A stretch of DNA of 64,000 nt from Xenorhabdus ehlersii (GCF_003610465.1 NZ_RAQI01000003.1:62001-126000); one strand, 5' to 3'. Shown: positions 33,233-45,243, counted from the first letter of the stretch. Numbers and translations are program-made. Notes: generated by a model from the sequence alone, not told the origin.

Positions 33233-35299
33233 TTAGTTAAACATTAAGGCAGTGAGCAATATATCAATCAACTTGATACCCACAAAAGGCACCAGCAGGC
33301 CACCAAGGCCATATACCCACAGATTCCGGCGTAAGAGTGACAATGCATTCATTGGGCGATAATTGACACCTTTTAGAGCCAATGGCAGTAAAAAGATTAT
33401 GATTATTGCATTGAAGATAACCGCAGACAGTACCGCAGATTCTGGAGAATGCAGATGCATGATGTTCAACACATTAAGTTGTGGATATGTGACCGAAAAG
33501 GCGGCGGGAATGATGGCAAAATATTTAGCAATATCATTGGCAATACTGAATGTGGTCAAAGCCCCGCGGGTCATTAGCATCTGCTTGCCGATATGGACAA
33601 CCTCGATCAACTTGGTGGGATTGGAGTCCAGGTCAACCATATTGCCTGCCTCTTTCGCTGCTTGTGTGCCTGAATTCATGGCAACGGCAACATCTGCTTG
33701 TGCCAGCGCGGGTGCGTCGTTTGTACCATCACCCGTCATGGCAACCAGGCGCCCTTCGGATTGATATTGGCGGATAAGAGCGAGTTTCGCTTCGGGAGTG
33801 GCTTCTGCCAGAAAGTCATCAACACCCGCTTCGGCGGCAATTGCCGCAGCAGTGAGGTGATTGTCACCCGTGATCATGACAGTCTTGATCCCCATTTTGC
33901 GCATTTCACTGAAGCGTTCTTTAATTCCGCCTTTCACAATATCTTTTAAGGCAACAACTCCCAAGACTTGCTGATTCTCAGCAACAACCAAGGGGGTTTC
34001 TCCCTTATGCGCAACTTGCTGTACCAATTGGTCAATCACATCTGGGAAATGGCTATGATTAGCTTCAATATGGCGGCGAATAGCATCGACAGCACCTTTG
34101 CGGATCATGCGATTACCAATATTGACGCCACTCATGCGGGTCATTGCAGAGAAGGGGACAAATGTCGCTTTTAATTCTCGAAGATCACGTTCACGCATAT
34201 TGAAACGTTGTTTCGCCAAAATCACGATACTACGCCCTTCAGGGGTTTCATCTGCAAGGGAAGAGAGTTGAGCAGCATCAGCCAACTGCCGTTCCGTTAC
34301 ATCTGGTGCAGGTAAAAATTGGGATGCCTGACGATTACCTAGCGTGATAGTGCCAGTTTTATCGAGTAGCAAAACATCGACATCCCCAGCGGCTTCAATG
34401 GCTCGCCCGCTGGTGGCAATAACATTGGCTCCCAACATCCGGCTCATACCCGCAACGCCAATCGCTGACAGTAATCCACCAATCGTGGTGGGGATTAGGC
34501 AAACCAGTAAGGCAATCAATACCGTAAGTGTAATAGGTGCGCCAGACTGGTTAGCCTGGACACTGAACAAGGAAAAAGGCAGCAAGCTTATACAGACCAG
34601 CAGGAAAATAATGGTCAGTGCAGTGAGCAGAATGGTGAGGGCTATTTCATTGGGTGTTTTACGTCGCTTAGCTCCTTCAACCATTGAGATCATTCTGTCT
34701 AAAAAGGTTTCTCCCGGATTGACTGTGCATTCGATGATTAACCAATCTGATAAAACTCGCGTACCGCCAGTGACAGAAGAAAAATCGCCGCCGGATTCGC
34801 GGATAACTGGTGCAGATTCTCCTGTAATAGCGCTTTCATCAACGGAAGCTCCTCCTGCAAGGACTTCTCCATCACAAGGAATAATTTCTCCTGCTTCCAC
34901 TAGCACAATATCACCTTTGCGCAAAGTGTCAGAAGTGACTTTTTCTTTTGTAGCCTCACGGCTGGATGATGTCAGTTTGGTCGCCCAATTAGTTCTTTTT
35001 ACACCTTTCAGGCTGGATGCTTGAGCTTTGCTGCGTCCTTCAGCCAGCGCTTCTGCAAAATTGGCAAACAGTACGGTAAACCATAGCCAGAGAGCAATGG
35101 CACCGGTAAAGAGCGTGCTGCCCGTTAATTGTCCTACTAATATACCGATCCATAAGATAGTGGTCAGGCAACTTCCCACATAAACCACGAACATGACCGG
35201 ATTGCGCCATTGTTGAGCCGGATGGCATTTTTTTAACGAATCGATAAATGCATGACGAATTAAAGTCGGTTCAAATAATACTTGTTGTTTATTTTTCAT
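33233..35299 (-). CDS. kdpB: KdpB, P-type ATPase subunit of the potassium pump
   Basis: ATP-hydrolysing subunit of 688 residues. The actuator motif TGES, the phosphorylation loop [14 protein letters not shown], the nucleotide-binding KGAV region and the hinge [20 protein letters not shown] are intact, with membrane helices at both ends. ATP hydrolysis here drives potassium uptake through KdpA. It follows kdpA by 16 bases. Confidence 0.96.
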   Translation of the reverse strand: MKNKQQVLFEPTLIRHAFIDSLKKCHPAQQWRNPVMFVVYVGSCLTTILWIGILVGQLTGSTLFTGAIALWLWFTVLFANFAEALAEGRSKAQASSLKGVKRTNWATKLTSSSREATKEKVTSDTLRKGDIVLVEAGEIIPCDGEVLAGGASVDESAITGESAPVIRESGGDFSSVTGGTRVLSDWLIIECTVNPGETFLDRMISMVEGAKRRKTPNEIALTILLTALTIIFLLVCISLLPFSLFSVQANQSGAPITLTVLIALLVCLIPTTIGGLLSAIGVAGMSRMLGANVIATSGRAIEAAGDVDVLLLDKTGTITLGNRQASQFLPAPDVTERQLADAAQLSSLADETPEGRSIVILAKQRFNMRERDLRELKATFVPFSAMTRMSGVNIGNRMIRKGAVDAIRRHIEANHSHFPDVIDQLVQQVAHKGETPLVVAENQQVLGVVALKDIVKGGIKERFSEMRKMGIKTVMITGDNHLTAAAIAAEAGVDDFLAEATPEAKLALIRQYQSEGRLVAMTGDGTNDAPALAQADVAVAMNSGTQAAKEAGNMVDLDSNPTKLIEVVHIGKQMLMTRGALTTFSIANDIAKYFAIIPAAFSVTYPQLNVLNIMHLHSPESAVLSAVIFNAIIIIFLLPLALKGVNYRPMNALSLLRRNLWVYGLGGLLVPFVGIKLIDILLTALMFN

Positions 35300-35315
35300 A
35301 CGTTATCTCACATTC

Positions 35316-37013
35316 TCACGGCCAAAGTTGTAGGTGTTCTGCGATAGGGCCTAGAGCCAGGGAAGGAATAAACGTAAGGGCACCAATTAGTAAAATGACC
35401 AGAATTAATAATCCGATGAAGAGCGAGCCGTGGGTCGGTAAAGTGCCACTGCTAATCGGCTGGCGTTTTTTGTTAACCATGGAACCTGCGATTGCCAGAA
35501 CAGGCAGAATGAGACCAAAGCGCCCAAGAAACATGATGACGCCCAACAATAGGTTGTAAAAGACATTGTTGGCGTTGAGTCCGGCAAAAGCACTGCCGTT
35601 GTTGTTGGCTGCGGATGAGAAAGCATAAAGCACTTCGGTGAAGCCATGAGCGCCGGGATTTGCAATAGCACTGCGACCTACGTCGATTGAAATTGCTAGA
35701 GCGGTGCCCAATAAAACAAGCGAAGGAGTGATTAAAATCGCCAATGCGACCATTTTCATGTCATAGACATCGATTTTTTTGCCTAAGTATTCTGGTGCGC
35801 GGCCAATCATTAAGCCCGCAATAAATACAGCAAGCAGAACGAACAGTAATATGCCATAAAGGCCAGAACCTGCCCCACCGAATATGACTTCCCCAATTTG
35901 CATCAACCAGAGCGGTATCATGCCACCCAGTGCAGTAAAGGAGTCATGCATCGCATTTACGGCACCACAGGAAGCGGCTGTCGTCACAACGCTATAGAGA
36001 GAAGAGGCAAGGATACCAAAGCGGGCTTCTTTGCCTTCCATATTAAAGTGGTTACCGATATTGGGATGTATGAGCTGGGCATTGCCTGCGGTTTCGGCAT
36101 ACATCACAACGCTGGTAGCAATAATGAAAATAATGCTCATTGCCCAGAGCAGGGTATATCCCTGTCGATTGTCGCCAACAACCAGACCGAATGCGAAACA
36201 TAATGCACAAGGGATCAGGAAAATGGCCAGGATCTGGACAAAGTTACTAAGTGAAGTTGGGTTTTCAAATGGATGGGCTGAGTTTGCCCCAAAAAATCCT
36301 CCACCATTAGTGCCCAAAAGTTTTATAGCTTCTTGGGAAGCGACTGGCCCCATAGGCAGCAATTGTTGTTGCCCCTCAAGAGAGTGGATGAGGACATAGG
36401 GAGAAAAGTTTTGGATAACGCCCTGACTGACAAAGAATAAGGCCACAATAATCGCAAGCGGCAGCAAGAGATATACAGTGATGCGTGTGATGTCGATCCA
36501 CGCATTTCCCACTGTTTTAGTGCCTTGACGGGAAAACGCCCGCATTAAGGCAAAAGCCACAGCAATTCCCGTTGCCGCAGACAGAAAATTTTGAACAGTC
36601 AATCCGGCCATTTGGCTCAGGTAACTGAGGGTATTTTCTCCGCTATAAGCTTGCCAATTGGTATTAGTGATAAAACTGATCGTGGTATTAAGGGCCAGAT
36701 CCCATCTCATGCCAACAAAATGTTGTGGATTCAGTGGCAGATGACCTTGGTTGATCAGCAGCATAAACAGTAGTAATAGTCCGGCTATGTTGAATATGAG
36801 GATGGCGAGAGCATACTGCCACCAGTTCATTTCTTTGACATTACTACCAGGTTTCTTCAGGCCACAACAACGCCACAGGATGGTTTCTGTTTTTATCAGC
36901 CAGCGAGGTAGTTCTCCTTCGACGAGCCTGGCAATCAGGATACCAAGCGGTTTACCCAATAGAAATAGTATGAGCAGGAAACTGGCAATCAGTAAAAAAG
37001 CGGATATTGCCAT
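35316..37013 (-). CDS. kdpA: KdpA, potassium-translocating channel-like subunit
   Basis: Polytopic membrane protein of 565 residues (E. coli 557) with about ten helices and the pseudo-fourfold selectivity-filter segments typical of the SKT superfamily, visible as [38 protein letters not shown] and [14 protein letters not shown]. Its ATG directly follows the kdpF stop (TAAATG), implying coupled translation. Confidence 0.96.
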   Translation of the reverse strand: MAISAFLLIASFLLILFLLGKPLGILIARLVEGELPRWLIKTETILWRCCGLKKPGSNVKEMNWWQYALAILIFNIAGLLLLFMLLINQGHLPLNPQHFVGMRWDLALNTTISFITNTNWQAYSGENTLSYLSQMAGLTVQNFLSAATGIAVAFALMRAFSRQGTKTVGNAWIDITRITVYLLLPLAIIVALFFVSQGVIQNFSPYVLIHSLEGQQQLLPMGPVASQEAIKLLGTNGGGFFGANSAHPFENPTSLSNFVQILAIFLIPCALCFAFGLVVGDNRQGYTLLWAMSIIFIIATSVVMYAETAGNAQLIHPNIGNHFNMEGKEARFGILASSLYSVVTTAASCGAVNAMHDSFTALGGMIPLWLMQIGEVIFGGAGSGLYGILLFVLLAVFIAGLMIGRAPEYLGKKIDVYDMKMVALAILITPSLVLLGTALAISIDVGRSAIANPGAHGFTEVLYAFSSAANNNGSAFAGLNANNVFYNLLLGVIMFLGRFGLILPVLAIAGSMVNKKRQPISSGTLPTHGSLFIGLLILVILLIGALTFIPSLALGPIAEHLQLWP

Positions 37014-37103
37014 TTAGAAATCCTCCGCATTCAATAACGCATAAATGAGATAGCCCAGTAATAGCGTCACCAGAAAAATGCCAAGGATCAGGAAGATATT
37101 CAT
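37014..37103 (-). CDS. kdpF: KdpF, small stabilising subunit
   Basis: A 29-residue membrane peptide, first gene of the kdp operon: one hydrophobic helix starting MNIFLILGIF and ending LLNAEDF. It matches the size and character of E. coli KdpF (29 residues), which stabilises the complex in the bilayer. AAGGAGA lies 8-14 bases before the ATG. Confidence 0.92.
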   Translation of the reverse strand: MNIFLILGIFLVTLLLGYLIYALLNAEDF

Positions 37104-37195
37104 GGTGGTGTATCTCCTTGCTTATTTCTTCAAGAAATAGTCAGTTACAGCATAGAAATACCATACAAAGAAATTATTAAAAGGGTTCCTGAAAA

Positions 37196-37211
37196 CGTAA
37201 AAAAAGTATAA
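37196..37211 (-). promoter_or_regulatory. KdpE-type operator upstream of kdpF
   Basis: On the minus strand this reads TTATACTTTTTTTACG, nearly the same as the E. coli KdpE site TTATACTTTTTTTACA as I remember it. It lies about 95 bases before the kdpF start; a possible -10 element (TATGCT near 37150) would place the site near -60, the expected distance. Confidence 0.65.
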
Positions 37212-37454
37212 GTGATCTGTGGAATTCATCGACAAAGCATCATAAGGCAAGTGTAGCAAACCATGTCGAGTTAATTTTTTGTTTTCAATTTGTTTGTTTT
37301 GTTTCTGTTTAAGTGTGATTTTGTAATTAAATTACTCAATCAGAGAAAAAAGGTGATTTATACCACTAAAAAAGTGGTCGGATGAGTAGTAAATTTTCAT
37401 TTTATCAGATAAAATTTTATGCATATTACAGGTTAAGCCCATGAGGGGGTATCA

Positions 37455-37664
37455 ATGTCTATATATCGTGCATACTCTTGGCATCAGATTCTCTTGCGGC
37501 GTATTGGCGCTATATCACTGGGTGCCATTGCGCTTCCTATTATGCTGTTTCGTCGTGATCGTGCCCGCTTTTATAGCTATCTGTATAAAGTATGGCGAAA
37601 AACCAGTGATAAGCCAGTATGGCTGGAATGTTCAGAAATGACTTTAGAGACTCGGAATCGCTAA
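37455..37664 (+). CDS. ybfA: YbfA family small membrane protein
   Basis: Protein of 69 residues with one hydrophobic segment (RIGAISLGAIALPIML, about 15-31) followed by DRARFYSYLYKVWRKTSDKPVWL, a stretch that closely follows E. coli YbfA (shown here only in part as DRARFYSYL and KTSDKPVW). It stands divergent from kdpF as in E. coli. Function not established; the position suggests a potassium or envelope-stress link. GAGGGGG precedes the ATG. Confidence 0.85.
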   Translation: MSIYRAYSWHQILLRRIGAISLGAIALPIMLFRRDRARFYSYLYKVWRKTSDKPVWLECSEMTLETRNR

Positions 37665-37873
37665 AATGGCATTATGACTGAGAGCCTAACCGGGCATTTT
37701 GAATATAACATCTTGAACTGTAGTATCTTGCATATAGTATCTTGGCACCTTGTCGGTTTATGCTGGCAAGGTGTTTTGTTTTATATTGGATTTATAACCA
37801 ATCTATTTTGACTTAATCCATGGCAGGTATGTATTTTATGATGAAGAAAATGCTAAGTGACAAGGGGAATGTG

Positions 37874-38617
37874 ATGAACAATGTTGAATTGGAGCATGTG
37901 CTCAATACGGAATTGAAGATCCGCGAATTTCAAGATTACGCTCCCAATGGATTACAGGTGGAAGGCCGCCCTCATGTTCAACGGGTAATTACAGGCGTGA
38001 CAGCCTGTCAGGCACTGTTGGATGAAGCTGTTCGCCTTGAGGCGGATGCTGTCATCGTTCATCATGGATACTTTTGGAAGAATGAATCTCCTGTTATCCG
38101 TGGCATGAAGCGTCGCCGTTTGCAAACACTGCTTTGCAATGATATCAACCTGTATGGCTATCATCTTCCGTTAGATGCCCATCCTGCTTTGGGTAACAAT
38201 ATCCAATTGGCGCGTCAGATGGGAGCAAAGGTTATCGGCGAGATTGATACTCTTCTTCCTCATGGTGCTTTTGATCAGCCTATTACACCGACAGAATTGA
38301 TTGAACGTCTTGAAAAAAGCCTGGAGAGAAAGATACTGCATTGTGGTGATAATGCACCAGAAGAGATCCGCACACTGGCATGGTGTACAGGCGGTGGTCA
38401 AAGTTTTATTGAACAGGCGGCAGAGTTTGGTGTTGATGCCTTTGTGACAGGAGAGGTATCAGAAAAAACGATCCATGTTGCCCGTGAAATGGGACTGCAT
38501 TTTTTTGCGGCAGGGCACCATGCGACAGAGCGCTATGGCATCAAAACGCTCGGTGAATGGCTGGCAAATAATTATGGATTGGATGTGACTTTTATCGATA
38601 TTCCCAATCCGGCTTGA
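37874..38617 (+). CDS. ybgI: YbgI / NIF3-like dinuclear-metal protein
   Basis: GTP cyclohydrolase I type 2/NIF3 family protein of 247 residues, the same length as E. coli YbgI. Metal-binding motifs HHGYFW, HLPLDAHP and GHHATERYG (with Glu in the last) are present. The enzymatic role is uncertain; roles in DNA repair and cell-wall damage response have been suggested for E. coli YbgI. The start at 37874 with AAGGGGA is preferred; the ATG at 37820 adds 18 residues not found in the family. The E. coli neighbours phr and ybgH are missing upstream, and ybgJKL downstream. Confidence 0.92.
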   Translation: MNNVELEHVLNTELKIREFQDYAPNGLQVEGRPHVQRVITGVTACQALLDEAVRLEADAVIVHHGYFWKNESPVIRGMKRRRLQTLLCNDINLYGYHLPLDAHPALGNNIQLARQMGAKVIGEIDTLLPHGAFDQPITPTELIERLEKSLERKILHCGDNAPEEIRTLAWCTGGGQSFIEQAAEFGVDAFVTGEVSEKTIHVAREMGLHFFAAGHHATERYGIKTLGEWLANNYGLDVTFIDIPNPA

Positions 38618-38648
38618 TTTTTTAGCTAATCTATATAGCCCCTGGATT

Positions 38649-39797
38649 TTATTTCCATTTTGGGAGTTGGGGCTTTTTATCTTGCAAGAGAGATAAAACA
38701 ATCATTGCGATCCCACAACATATTAATACGCTGCCTAATGCCTGACTCCAGCCTGCCAATGCCAAACCAAGTCCCAGCAGCAAATAGTAAAATAACCCAA
38801 GTAAAGCACCGGCTGTACCTAGCCTATCTGAATAGTTGGTCAATGCAGAAGCTAAAATATTCGGGATCGCCAGCCCATAAGCGATAACTATTCCCAATAT
38901 CGGAAAAATAAAGAGCCAGCTATTTTCGAGCAGGTATACACCGATCCCACTGAATAAACTGATTAATGAGGCAAGGGCAACTAATTGGGTTGATATCCAT
39001 TGTTGCTTTAATAGATATTTGTTTAATAGCGAGCCTAATACAACGCCGAAAGTTAATAACAAGCCAGTATAACCAAATATTTTCTGTGATAACCCAAATT
39101 GTTGGAAACGAAATGGCGCTAATTGGTAATAGCTGAATAAACAAATATTGAAAAATGCGATCAAAAACGCATTTCGCCAAATTGAAATATCTTTAAGCAT
39201 CATAATTACTGTGCTGAATAAAGCCACTTTTGTTACGTCAGTCGGCCTGGTTTCTGGTAATCGGGCAATAGACCAATAGATCAGGATAATCGCCAGAATA
39301 ATTAACCCAGCAAAGACTGCTTTATAGCCAGCAAAATAGTTCAATGTTGAACCACTGAGCATGCCAATGGCAGGGCTGATTGCTAAGGCAATTCCCATGA
39401 CAGAAAAGACACGTGCTAACTCTTCCCCACGATAAGTATCACGCATAATGGTTTGTGTGCCGACAGAGCCAACTGCGGCCCCGAAAGCAGACAGCATTCG
39501 GGCAACGAGTAATAACCAAAATTGTGGTGTCAATAATGCCAGCAGGGAAGCGAGGCCATAGAGTGATAGACCAGCAATAATAGTTGGGCGTCTGCCAATG
39601 ACATCACACATACGTCCCCATACGACAACACCAAGGGCAAAAGCAAAAAAATAGAGTGATAATGTTTGAGCAGCTTGCTCTGGGTTGACGGAAAATCCAG
39701 CGGCAATATTGGTTAATGCGGGACTATAGATGGTTTCTACGATCTGCGGGAACATCATCAAGGCAATAGCAAGCCAAAGTGATGGTTTAGTTTGCAT
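38649..39797 (-). CDS. MFS multidrug/metabolite exporter (Bcr/CflA-like)
   Basis: Major facilitator of 382 residues with twelve predicted transmembrane segments. The loop 2-3 motif GRMCDVIGRRPT and the drug-exporter-like motif in helix 5 (GIALAISPAIGMLSG) are visible. It probably exports a small toxic compound; the substrate is unknown. The start at 39797 (MQTKPSLW) is preferred; the ATG at 39842 adds a polar stretch of 15 residues. It is divergent from the AraC-type gene, the arrangement of local regulation seen for nimR-nimT in E. coli. Confidence 0.87.
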   Translation of the reverse strand: MQTKPSLWLAIALMMFPQIVETIYSPALTNIAAGFSVNPEQAAQTLSLYFFAFALGVVVWGRMCDVIGRRPTIIAGLSLYGLASLLALLTPQFWLLLVARMLSAFGAAVGSVGTQTIMRDTYRGEELARVFSVMGIALAISPAIGMLSGSTLNYFAGYKAVFAGLIILAIILIYWSIARLPETRPTDVTKVALFSTVIMMLKDISIWRNAFLIAFFNICLFSYYQLAPFRFQQFGLSQKIFGYTGLLLTFGVVLGSLLNKYLLKQQWISTQLVALASLISLFSGIGVYLLENSWLFIFPILGIVIAYGLAIPNILASALTNYSDRLGTAGALLGLFYYLLLGLGLALAGWSQALGSVLICCGIAMIVLSLLQDKKPQLPKWK

Positions 39798-39916
39798 GAT
39801 TTTTTTCTTTTGCTGATAAGTAATGACTTGAAAGATTAGCATTATAATTTTTGTCTTTTTATGATAATAAAGACTATTTGTTTATTTAATCGGACATTAA
39901 ATCAGTAGGAATGAGC

Positions 39917-40702
39917 ATGGCATGGTTGCAACAAAGTGATTATTTTGATCCTGATAGCTTGGATATGCCTGTGATAGGGATCGCAGCAGAGATGGGGCAA
40001 CACGATTCTGGCTTTCATCAACATGATATGGGGCAATTATTGTTTACCCAGCGGGGCTGTATCAAGATCACATTGGCAAACCAGATTTCTGTTCTGCCTC
40101 CAACCAGAGTGGCATGGCTCCCTCCAAAGACACGGCATCGGGCAGAAATGCGTGGCTCAGTAGGTTACCGTTCTATTTATTTAAATTCTAATTACTTGAA
40201 ATCTCATGAATTGGAGTTACTTTCGACACAAAGTGAAGTATTGGAAGCCACACCACTATTACAGGCTCTTTTAGAGCGTATCGCAGTGTCTTCTTTTGAC
40301 TCTGATTGGGAGCAGGGAAAAGGAGCAAATTTGTTGGCATTATTTTTTGATGAAATTCGCGAGGCGCGTAGGGAACCAACCTTATTGCCGCTGCCGTCTG
40401 ATCGGCGGTTAACACATTTGCCATTTGATCAGTTGCCATCACCATTACACAGACTGGCTACTTATATTGGTGCCAGTGAGAAAACCATTACCCGGATATT
40501 TCAACGTGAAACAGGAATGAACTATCAACAGTGGCGGCAACAATGGCGATTGGTAAAGGCGATAGAGTTATTGGCGCAGAATAAAACGTTATCCTATGTT
40601 GCACAGGAACTCGGTTTTGCCAACGATAGTGCATTTGTGACATTTTTTCGCAAAATCATGGGGAAACCGCCAAAGGAATATATGGCTGGCTCAGAGAGAT
40701 AA
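39917..40702 (+). CDS. AraC-family transcriptional regulator
   Basis: DNA-binding regulator of 261 residues with an N-terminal cupin sensor (about 10-95, including HQHDMGQLLF and LPPTRVAWLPP) and a C-terminal double helix-turn-helix (ASEKTITRIFQRETG and LSYVAQELGFANDSAFVTFFRK). AGGA at 39907-39910 fits a start at the ATG at 39917 rather than the one at 39911. It most likely controls the divergent exporter gene and itself through the 119-base gap between them. Confidence 0.88.
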   Translation: MAWLQQSDYFDPDSLDMPVIGIAAEMGQHDSGFHQHDMGQLLFTQRGCIKITLANQISVLPPTRVAWLPPKTRHRAEMRGSVGYRSIYLNSNYLKSHELELLSTQSEVLEATPLLQALLERIAVSSFDSDWEQGKGANLLALFFDEIREARREPTLLPLPSDRRLTHLPFDQLPSPLHRLATYIGASEKTITRIFQRETGMNYQQWRQQWRLVKAIELLAQNKTLSYVAQELGFANDSAFVTFFRKIMGKPPKEYMAGSER

Positions 40703-40803
40703 AGCAAAAATACACCCCTAATCTCAGAATAAAAACTGGCATAAGAGGTGCAGAAATACACTATTCAACATGTGCCAGAATATGAATAGTGTTATTGATC
40801 AAA

Positions 40804-42087
40804 TTACTTTTCCAACTGGCTCTTGAAATCGCGTTTCGTGTGACCAGTATAAAGCTGCCGTGGACGTGCGATCTTCAAGCCTTCATCGTGCATTTCATTC
40901 CAGTGTGCAATCCAGCCAATAGTACGGGCCATAGCGAAAATCACGGTGAACATGGTTGACGGAATACCCATGGCTTTCAGGATAATGCCTGAATAGAAGT
41001 CGACGTTTGGATACAATTTTTTCTCAATGAAGTATGGGTCATGCAAGGCAATGCGTTCTAACTCCATGGCCACTTCCAGCAGACTGTCATTCAGACCAAG
41101 CTCATTTAGCACTTCATGGCAGGTTTCACGCATCACTGTCGCGCGAGGATCATAGTTTTTGTAAACACGGTGACCAAAGCCCATTAGGCGGAAAGAGTCA
41201 TTTTTGTCTTTGGCGCGAGCGATGAATTCAGGAATGTGTTCGACAGTTTGGATCTCCTCCAGCATCCGCAAGCAGGCTTCATTTGCTCCACCATGTGCTG
41301 GTCCCCAGAGGGATGCAATACCCGCAGCAATACAAGCAAATGGGTTGGCACCAGAAGAGCCCGCAGTACGTACTGTTGAAGTTGAAGCATTTTGCTCATG
41401 ATCTGCATGCAGAATGAGAATGCGATCCATGGCGCGTTCTAATACTGGATTAACCTTATACTCTTCACACGGTGTTGAGAACATCATGTACAGGAAGTTA
41501 GCAGCATAAGACAGATCGTTGCGTGGATAAACGAAAGGTTGCCCAAGGGAATATTTGTAACACATTGCCGCAACAGTTGGCATTTTGGACAGTAGACGGT
41601 AAGCAGTGATTTCACGGTGACGAGGATTATGGACATCCAGGGCATCATGATAGAAGGCAGCCAGTGCGCCTGTAACACCACAAAGTACGGCCATTGGATG
41701 GGAGTCACGGCGGAAACCGTGGAACAGACGAGTGATCTGTTCGTGGATCATAGTATGGCGAGTCACCGTAGTTTTAAATTTTTCGTATTCTTCGGGAGTG
41801 GGTGGTTCGCCATATAGCAGAATGTAACAGACTTCCAGATAGGTCGATTCCGTTGCAAGCTGATCGATGGGAAAACCACGGTGTAGCAAAATGCCTTCAT
41901 TGCCATCAATATAGGTGATTTTCGACTCACAGGAAGCAGTGGAAGTAAAACCTGGATCATAAGTATAGAAGCCTTTTGAGCCGAGGGTACGAACGTCAAT
42001 CACTTCAGGACCTAGGGTTGGCGTTAGTACGTCTAGTTCGATAGCAGCTGAACCATTTATGTTCAACGTAGCCTTTTTATCAGCCAT
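40804..42087 (-). CDS. gltA: Citrate synthase (type II, NADH-sensitive)
   Basis: Condenses acetyl-CoA and oxaloacetate to citrate, first step of the TCA cycle. Length 427 equals E. coli GltA. Catalytic regions [24 protein letters not shown] and [15 protein letters not shown] are intact, and the N-terminal region has the extra domain of hexameric Gram-negative enzymes. AGGAGATATAA precedes the ATG. It is divergent from sdhCDAB as in other enterics. Confidence 0.98.
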   Translation of the reverse strand: MADKKATLNINGSAAIELDVLTPTLGPEVIDVRTLGSKGFYTYDPGFTSTASCESKITYIDGNEGILLHRGFPIDQLATESTYLEVCYILLYGEPPTPEEYEKFKTTVTRHTMIHEQITRLFHGFRRDSHPMAVLCGVTGALAAFYHDALDVHNPRHREITAYRLLSKMPTVAAMCYKYSLGQPFVYPRNDLSYAANFLYMMFSTPCEEYKVNPVLERAMDRILILHADHEQNASTSTVRTAGSSGANPFACIAAGIASLWGPAHGGANEACLRMLEEIQTVEHIPEFIARAKDKNDSFRLMGFGHRVYKNYDPRATVMRETCHEVLNELGLNDSLLEVAMELERIALHDPYFIEKKLYPNVDFYSGIILKAMGIPSTMFTVIFAMARTIGWIAHWNEMHDEGLKIARPRQLYTGHTKRDFKSQLEK

Positions 42088-42687
42088 TTATATCTCCTTA
42101 GCGCTTATTTTTATAACCCCTAACAACCAGATAGGCGCAATTTATACTGTGCCGAAAGCATTGTGCTACCGGAGAGAATTTAAAATCAGGCTGGTATCAC
42201 ATTTAACGCTGAAATCTCATTACGGACGACAATGGTTTTCAGGTTGTTAAAAAGTTTTTGGAAGTTATGTTTAAAGTATTATTGACATAAAATGTTATCA
42301 TTTTGTGCTTATATGATACTTTTGCATAACTTTTATTTTTCGTTAAGATTAATTTTGCATCATAAAATGATGGCAAATAATATATAACGACATATATGTA
42401 AGATAAATGTTTAATCTTTGTCAAATAAGATTGTTAATTTTATGAAAAATGTTTGAAGCGTGATCTTTCTCACTGTTCAAGCTAAATGTTAATAATCATA
42501 TTGTGTGGCAATTGTAATAACAATGTGAAGTACTTATACTTCTGGGAGGTCTCCGGATTATCCTGATGTAGGAGCACCCAGCGTAACCAAATCACAACTT
42601 TTGATGAACAGTAGGGATTGTTTAAGTTAATTATGTTGTGTCTTTGTATCCTCTTCGCGCTGTCTGATTCCCGCCCAGGACCGGAGG
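42088..42687. promoter_or_regulatory. gltA-sdhC divergent control region
   Basis: A 600-base gap that should hold promoters for both operons. A CRP-like site (CGTGA TCTTTC TCACT, 42459-42474, 8 of 10 consensus bases) lies about 215 bases before sdhC. No gene is visible. Confidence 0.55.
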
Positions 42688-43098
42688 ATGGAAAATAAAA
42701 AAAGCTTTGTGGGCAAAATTGTGAAAAAACAAAGACCTGTCAACCTTGATCTGCGGACGATTAACCAACCCGTCTCCGCGATAGCATCGATCTTGCACCG
42801 TATCTCAGGCGTCATCACCTTTATCGCAGTTGGCATTCTACTGTGGTTACTAGGGATGTCTCTGTCTTCGCAAGAGGGCTTCCTGCAAGCATCTGAAATC
42901 ATGACTGGCTTCTTCGCCAAATTTATCCTGTGGGGGATATTGACGGCGCTGGCTTACCACATCTGTGGAGGCATTCGCCATGTGTTGATGGATTTTGGTT
43001 TCCTGGAAGAAAATCTCGCTACCGGTAGCGCATCTGCCAAAGTAGCAATAGCAATCGCGGTTATTCTGTCTATTCTGGCTGGGGTATTATTATGGTAA
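42688..43098 (+). CDS. sdhC: Succinate dehydrogenase cytochrome b556 subunit
   Basis: Membrane anchor of 136 residues with three helices; binds heme b and ubiquinone together with SdhD. The conserved SILHRISG (quinone site) and [12 protein letters not shown] (heme-ligand histidine) are present. The ATG at 42688 has GGAGG directly adjacent and AGGA at 42677, a tight arrangement; a GTG at 42709 would align better with the E. coli start but has no ribosome site. Overlaps sdhD by 7 bases. Confidence 0.95.
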   Translation: MENKKSFVGKIVKKQRPVNLDLRTINQPVSAIASILHRISGVITFIAVGILLWLLGMSLSSQEGFLQASEIMTGFFAKFILWGILTALAYHICGGIRHVLMDFGFLEENLATGSASAKVAIAIAVILSILAGVLLW

Positions 43099-43439
43099 GC
43101 AACGCATCCGCTTTGGGTCGTACAGGTATTCAGGATTGGCTGCTATTGCGCGCATCCGCAATTATTATTGTTTTGTATGTCCTTTATCTCGTTGGTTTTG
43201 TCGCAACAACGTCGGATATTACTTATGAAGTTTGGCGTGGTTTCTTTTCTTCATCCCTCACTAAAGTGTTCACCATATTGACTCTGTTTTCTATTCTGGT
43301 TCATGCATGGATTGGAATGTGGCAGGTACTGACAGATTATGTCAAGCCACTCGTACTGCGTCTGGTTTTGCAACTGGTGATTATTGTAGCGCTGTTAACT
43401 TATTTGATTTACGGAACAATTGTTGTGTGGGGTGCATAA
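43092..43439 (+). CDS. sdhD: Succinate dehydrogenase membrane anchor subunit
   Basis: Protein of 115 residues, the E. coli length, with three transmembrane helices and the conserved [16 protein letters not shown] region that shapes the quinone and heme pocket. It overlaps sdhC and abuts sdhA (TAAATG), indicating tight coupling within sdhCDAB. Confidence 0.96.
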   Translation: MVSNASALGRTGIQDWLLLRASAIIIVLYVLYLVGFVATTSDITYEVWRGFFSSSLTKVFTILTLFSILVHAWIGMWQVLTDYVKPLVLRLVLQLVIIVALLTYLIYGTIVVWGA

Positions 43440-45206
43440 ATGAAACTGCCAGTAAGAGAGTTTGACGCTGTTGTTATTGGTGCTGGTGGCGCAGGTATGC
43501 GTGCTGCACTGCAAATTTCACAAATGGGTTTATCCTGTGCTTTGATTTCCAAGGTATTTCCAACTCGTTCCCACACTGTTTCGGCACAGGGAGGGATCAC
43601 TGTTGCGTTGGGCAATTCCCATGAAGATAACTGGGAATGGCACATGTATGATACGGTGAAAGGCTCCGATTATATTGGTGACCAGGATGCCATTGAATAT
43701 ATGTGTAAGACTGGCCCAGAAGCTATTTTGGAACTGGAACACATGGGGCTGCCATTCTCCCGTCTGGATGATGGCCGTATTTACCAACGTCCATTTGGTG
43801 GGCAATCCAGAAATTTTGGTGGTGAGCAGGCCGCTCGTACTGCTGCCGCTGCTGACCGAACTGGTCACGCTCTATTGCATACTCTGTATCAGCAGAATTT
43901 AAAAAATCACACGACTATTTTCTCTGAATGGTACTCGTTGGATCTGGTGAAGAATCAGGATGGCGCCATTGTCGGTTGTACCGCTATTTGCATTGAAACC
44001 GGTGAAGTGGTCTATTTTAAAGCTAAGGCGACTATTCTGGCAACGGGTGGTGCTGGCCGTATTTTCCAATCCACAACGAATGCACATATCAATACCGGTG
44101 ATGGCGTGGGAATGGCATTGCGTGCAGGTGTTCCTGTTCAGGATATGGAAATGTGGCAATTCCACCCAACGGGTATTGCTGGCGCAGGTGTTCTGGTTAC
44201 AGAAGGCTGTCGTGGTGAAGGTGGTTACCTGCTGAATAAAGATGGTGAACGCTTTATGGAGCGTTATGCACCAAATGCTAAAGACCTTGCTGGTCGTGAT
44301 GTGGTCGCACGTTCTATGATGATCGAAATCCGTGAAGGCCGCGGCTGCGAAGGCCCATGGGGTCCGCACGTCAAACTGAAACTGGATCATCTGGGTAAAG
44401 AAGTATTGGAATCTCGCCTGCCAGGTATCCTTGAATTATCCCGTACTTTCGCTCACGTCGATCCGGTAAAAGAGCCGATCCCTGTTATCCCAACCTGTCA
44501 CTATATGATGGGGGGTATTCCAACTAAGATTACGGGTCAGGCGCTGGCAGTAAATGAGAAAGGCGAAGATGTGGTGCTCCCTGGGTTGTTTGCCGTGGGT
44601 GAAATTGCTTGCGTATCTGTTCACGGCGCAAACCGTCTGGGTGGTAACTCACTACTTGATCTGGTGGTATTTGGTCGTTCTGCGGGTCTGCATCTGAAAG
44701 AATGTCTTATGGAACAAGGTACTAGCCGTGATGCCAGCGAATCTGATGTCGACGCAGCACTTCAACGTTTGAACCGTTGGAATAATACCCGTTCAGGTGA
44801 AGATCCAGTGGAAATCCGCAAAGCATTGCAAGCTTGTATGCAGCATAATTTCTCGGTATTCCGTGAAGGTGATGCGATGGCAAGAGGATTGGAAGAGCTG
44901 AAAGTGATCCGCGAACGTCTGAAAAATGCTCGTCTGGATGATACTTCATCGGAATTCAATACTCAACGCATCGAATGTCTGGAATTGGATAACCTGATGG
45001 AAACGGCTTATTCAACTGCGGTTTCTGCAAACTTCCGTACAGAAAGTCGTGGTGCCCATAGCCGCTTTGACTATCCAGAGCGTGATGATGCTAATTGGCT
45101 GTGCCATAGCCTGTACTTACCGCAAACTGAGAGCATGACTCGTCGTGAAGTGAATATGCAGCCAACGTTGCGTGAAGCTTTCCCGCCGAAAGTGCGTTCT
45201 TACTAA
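43440..45206 (+). CDS. sdhA: Succinate dehydrogenase flavoprotein subunit
   Basis: Catalytic subunit of 588 residues that oxidises succinate to fumarate with covalently bound [13 protein letters not shown] is the FAD-binding fold, SHTVSAQGG holds the histidine that carries FAD, and HPTGIAGAG and the catalytic [10 protein letters not shown] region are intact. Complex II links the TCA cycle to the quinone pool at the inner membrane. Confidence 0.98.
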   Translation: MKLPVREFDAVVIGAGGAGMRAALQISQMGLSCALISKVFPTRSHTVSAQGGITVALGNSHEDNWEWHMYDTVKGSDYIGDQDAIEYMCKTGPEAILELEHMGLPFSRLDDGRIYQRPFGGQSRNFGGEQAARTAAAADRTGHALLHTLYQQNLKNHTTIFSEWYSLDLVKNQDGAIVGCTAICIETGEVVYFKAKATILATGGAGRIFQSTTNAHINTGDGVGMALRAGVPVQDMEMWQFHPTGIAGAGVLVTEGCRGEGGYLLNKDGERFMERYAPNAKDLAGRDVVARSMMIEIREGRGCEGPWGPHVKLKLDHLGKEVLESRLPGILELSRTFAHVDPVKEPIPVIPTCHYMMGGIPTKITGQALAVNEKGEDVVLPGLFAVGEIACVSVHGANRLGGNSLLDLVVFGRSAGLHLKECLMEQGTSRDASESDVDAALQRLNRWNNTRSGEDPVEIRKALQACMQHNFSVFREGDAMARGLEELKVIRERLKNARLDDTSSEFNTQRIECLELDNLMETAYSTAVSANFRTESRGAHSRFDYPERDDANWLCHSLYLPQTESMTRREVNMQPTLREAFPPKVRSY

Positions 45207-45243
45207 TTGCATTGCTGATGTTCCAGTTGCGGAGAAATAGATT

